Positions 40,222 to 41,951 of a DNA stretch of 41,951 nt are shown here, piece by piece (within the stretch, counting starts at the first letter, position 1; the number at the start of each line of letters is the position of its first letter). The DNA lies in assembly GCA_046704385.1 (NCBI GenBank), contig JBJKSB010000093.1, positions 1 through 41,951 of the forward strand, given 5' to 3'. Position numbers and translations under genes: made by a program. The notes beneath the pieces were generated by a model, which was not told where the DNA came from, did not search any database, and was given only the letters and a program-made list of their open reading frames with translations. This DNA comes from GH45 sp046704385 (GTDB taxonomy: Bacteria > Bacteroidota > Bacteroidia > Bacteroidales > SZUA-534).

Positions 40222-41859
40222 TTAAACCCGTTTTAACGGGATTCTAATAGTAAAGGTACTTCCTTTTTCCTTTTGACTTTCAACTGCAATATCGCCTTTA
40301 AATTGCATCACAATGGCTTTTACATAACTTAACCCCAGGCCAAATCCCTTCACCGTATGAATGTTTCCCGTAGGTACCCGGTAAAATTTCTCAAATATGC
40401 GTTCCTGGGTATCCTTATCCATGCCAATGCCTTTATCAGCTATTGAAAGGTAAAAACTCTGATTGGCGTTATAGGTGCTTACTTTAATTTCAGACGGAGC
40501 TTCCAATGAATATTTATTGGCATTGTCGAGCAGGTTAAATACCAGGTTTCCGAAATGTGTTTCATCAATTCTTAGCAAATCATTTTCGGCAGTTAAATTC
40601 ATTTCAATAGTTCCGCCCTTTTGTTCCACCTGCAGGCTGATGTTTTTGATTGCCTGCTCTATCAGCGCATGAACATTGGTTTCTTTAAGGTTCAGGTTAA
40701 AATCTTTTTTATCAATAAGCGCCATTTTAAGTACACTTTCCACCTGGCGGTTCATCCGGCGGTTTTCATCTTTAATAATTCCGATAAAATGGCTTACTTT
40801 TTCAGGAAAATTTAAAATATTTTGATTGCCTATAGCATCGGCAGCAAGCGATATGGTGGCAATGGGTGTTTTAAACTCATGCGTCATATTATTAATGAAA
40901 TCGGTTTTAATTTCCGATACTTTTTTCTGATTATAGATGATGCGCAGCGTAAAATAAAAGGTAAACAAAATTATAAGCGTAAAGATCAACGAACCGGCAA
41001 ATGGCCACATCATATTGTTTATCAGGTAATTTTGTTTTGCCGGAAAATAAATTACCAGGTGATCGCCCGATGTATTTATATCACTCGGGAAAATTGAAGT
41101 CTTGTAAGCCTTTTGTGCTTTTTTAGGTTTGAACCCTTTTGATTTCAGCTTATTATAATAGGTACCCTGGTGGTTGGCTACAGCATATTCAAATTTCAAC
41201 GGGATATTCATATTTCGCAACTCGTATTCAACAGTTGGGCCAATAATTGAATTGTTCAGGCGTTCTTCCAGGGGAATATTCCTGAATGAGAATTCCAGGT
41301 ACATTTGATCCATTGTCTCTGTCCATTTATCTTGCTTAAGCTTGTTTTTCTCATTATCGGATTGTATTTGAGCCGGAAATTTGGAATCGTCAGAATTTTT
41401 GGGTTGCGAAAACTGGGAATAAGATTGTATCCGTTGGGTGCTGTTTCCATCAGCAATTACCGTATCAAATACATAATTGATGGTTACAATCCCATTTTCT
41501 TCGGTTTTTTGGACCTTAACATTTTTATCGTTTTTTGAAACATGAACCGTATTTGAATTGTCTTTCCAAAAATTATTGAATTCAGCCTGAACTGAATCAT
41601 CTAAATTGTTAAGTGCATTTGAATTATAAGCTTGCCGTAGTTGAAACTGAGCTGCTGCGTTACGCATATAGTAAAAATTGGCATTCTGGTTCCGTTCAAT
41701 TCGCATCGATGCCCAGCTCAATGCCTGATTCACCTGCTGATCGAACTGTTGTTCTTTAATGGAAATGGCTTTTTTCATCCAGAATATCTGGACCGCGATA
41801 ATTCCAAGCAATGATATTGCCATTAAAAAAATGATACCGGTGAATTTTTGTTTGTTCAT
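40222..41859 (-). CDS. Sensor histidine kinase (RprX-like)
   Basis: A 545-residue membrane kinase. The first transmembrane helix (FTGIIFLMAISLLGIIAVQIFW) is followed by a ~250-residue periplasmic sensor region with a helical start and no known fold that I recognise. A second transmembrane helix (MWPFAGSLIFTLIILFTFYFTL) follows, then HisKA with phospho-acceptor H327 in NNMTHEFKTPIATISL. HATPase_c has the N box NLVFNLLDNANKYS, G1 DKGIGM and G2 GFGLGLSYVKAIV. All catalytic elements are present. It should pass phosphate to the OmpR-type regulator at 39046-39756. The gap between the two genes, filled with repeats, may put them on separate transcripts. Confidence 0.94.
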   Translation of the reverse strand: MNKQKFTGIIFLMAISLLGIIAVQIFWMKKAISIKEQQFDQQVNQALSWASMRIERNQNANFYYMRNAAAQFQLRQAYNSNALNNLDDSVQAEFNNFWKDNSNTVHVSKNDKNVKVQKTEENGIVTINYVFDTVIADGNSTQRIQSYSQFSQPKNSDDSKFPAQIQSDNEKNKLKQDKWTETMDQMYLEFSFRNIPLEERLNNSIIGPTVEYELRNMNIPLKFEYAVANHQGTYYNKLKSKGFKPKKAQKAYKTSIFPSDINTSGDHLVIYFPAKQNYLINNMMWPFAGSLIFTLIILFTFYFTLRIIYNQKKVSEIKTDFINNMTHEFKTPIATISLAADAIGNQNILNFPEKVSHFIGIIKDENRRMNRQVESVLKMALIDKKDFNLNLKETNVHALIEQAIKNISLQVEQKGGTIEMNLTAENDLLRIDETHFGNLVFNLLDNANKYSLEAPSEIKVSTYNANQSFYLSIADKGIGMDKDTQERIFEKFYRVPTGNIHTVKGFGLGLSYVKAIVMQFKGDIAVESQKEKGSTFTIRIPLKRV

Positions 41860-41888
41860 GCTTCAAAAATATAAAAAGAAACCCTGTT

Positions 41889-41935
41889 TTAACTTTTTTT
41901 AACTAATTCTTAACAGTTTTTAACCAGCTCTTAAC
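41889..41935. promoter_or_regulatory. Five phased TTAAC direct repeats upstream of the kinase gene
   Basis: TTAAC starts at 41889, 41899, 41910, 41920 and 41931, that is at steps of 10, 11, 10 and 11 bp, preceded by T or C each time. Read toward the gene it is GTTAA repeated. The array begins 30 bp before the start codon at 41859. Direct repeats on one face of the helix are how OmpR/PhoB-family dimers bind DNA, so this is a likely site for the partner regulator. Confidence 0.65.
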
Positions 41936-41951
41936 CAAATTGTTTTGAATT

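Overview
The window looks like chromosomal core DNA from a member of the Bacteroidota. Several family-level clues agree: a LptD-type outer-membrane protein, a DUF4295 microprotein sitting between rpmG and ftsY, an MCE protein next to an N-acetylmuramoyl-L-alanine amidase, RprX/RprY-like two-component proteins, promoters of the TAnnTTTG type instead of TATAAT, and weak or absent Shine-Dalgarno sequences. The base composition is AT-rich and intergenic DNA is very AT-rich. The order (Bacteroidales/Marinilabiliales-like) is a guess. I saw no tRNA, rRNA, CRISPR array, insertion sequence, prophage or integrase.

Layout. 1-3333 (minus): an aconitase-family gene cut by the window edge, then the glycogen genes glgC and glgA, one base apart. 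3570-4924: a stand-alone receiver protein and a mevalonate-kinase-like GHMP kinase. 5186-7331 (minus): miaB and a ferredoxin/flavodoxin-NADP reductase-like protein. 7638-10235 (minus): dipeptidyl peptidase III behind mntP. 10495-14289: a YqaA-like membrane protein, a CBM9-like lipoprotein, and a GT-A glycosyltransferase (glucosyl-phosphoglycerate-synthase-like) followed by glycerate kinase. 14290-17024: an XRE regulator and pyrD, with a striking set of palindromes on both sides. 17025-23358 (minus): a LysM/periplasmic-binding protein, dnaA, an MCE/MlaD-like protein and an amidase, the last two both ending in SPOR-like domains. 23449-30709 (plus): lptD, cinA, rpmB-rpmG-DUF4295, ftsY, rimO. 30801-33924 (plus): a BASS transporter, a PlsC/Gpt2-like acyltransferase and a class IV aminotransferase. 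33921-35147 (minus): map and msrB. 35433-38848 (plus): an OmpA-type protein and a TPR/beta-propeller protein. 39046-41859 (minus): an OmpR-type response regulator and its likely histidine kinase, separated by 465 bp of repeat-rich DNA.

Most genes are housekeeping: storage glucan, translation and ribosome modification, envelope biogenesis, pyrimidine synthesis and replication initiation. The signals most worth a second look are regulatory. (1) Five TTAAC direct repeats are phased at 10/11/10/11 bp upstream of the histidine kinase. (2) A family of TTACA-n2-TGTAA palindromes spaced 32-34 bp flanks the XRE gene and pyrD, one of them overlapping the apparent XRE promoter. (3) A TCATCnGATGA palindrome occurs twice upstream of the reductase and once upstream of cinA, and the latter copy shares 27 identical bases with one of the former. 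Protein-level oddities include a class-2 dihydroorotate dehydrogenase with a class-1-type cysteine at the presumed catalytic position, an MCE protein carrying a SPOR-like tail, and a glycosyltransferase/glycerate kinase pair that hints at glucosylglycerate metabolism. I found no clear-cut new multi-gene system.
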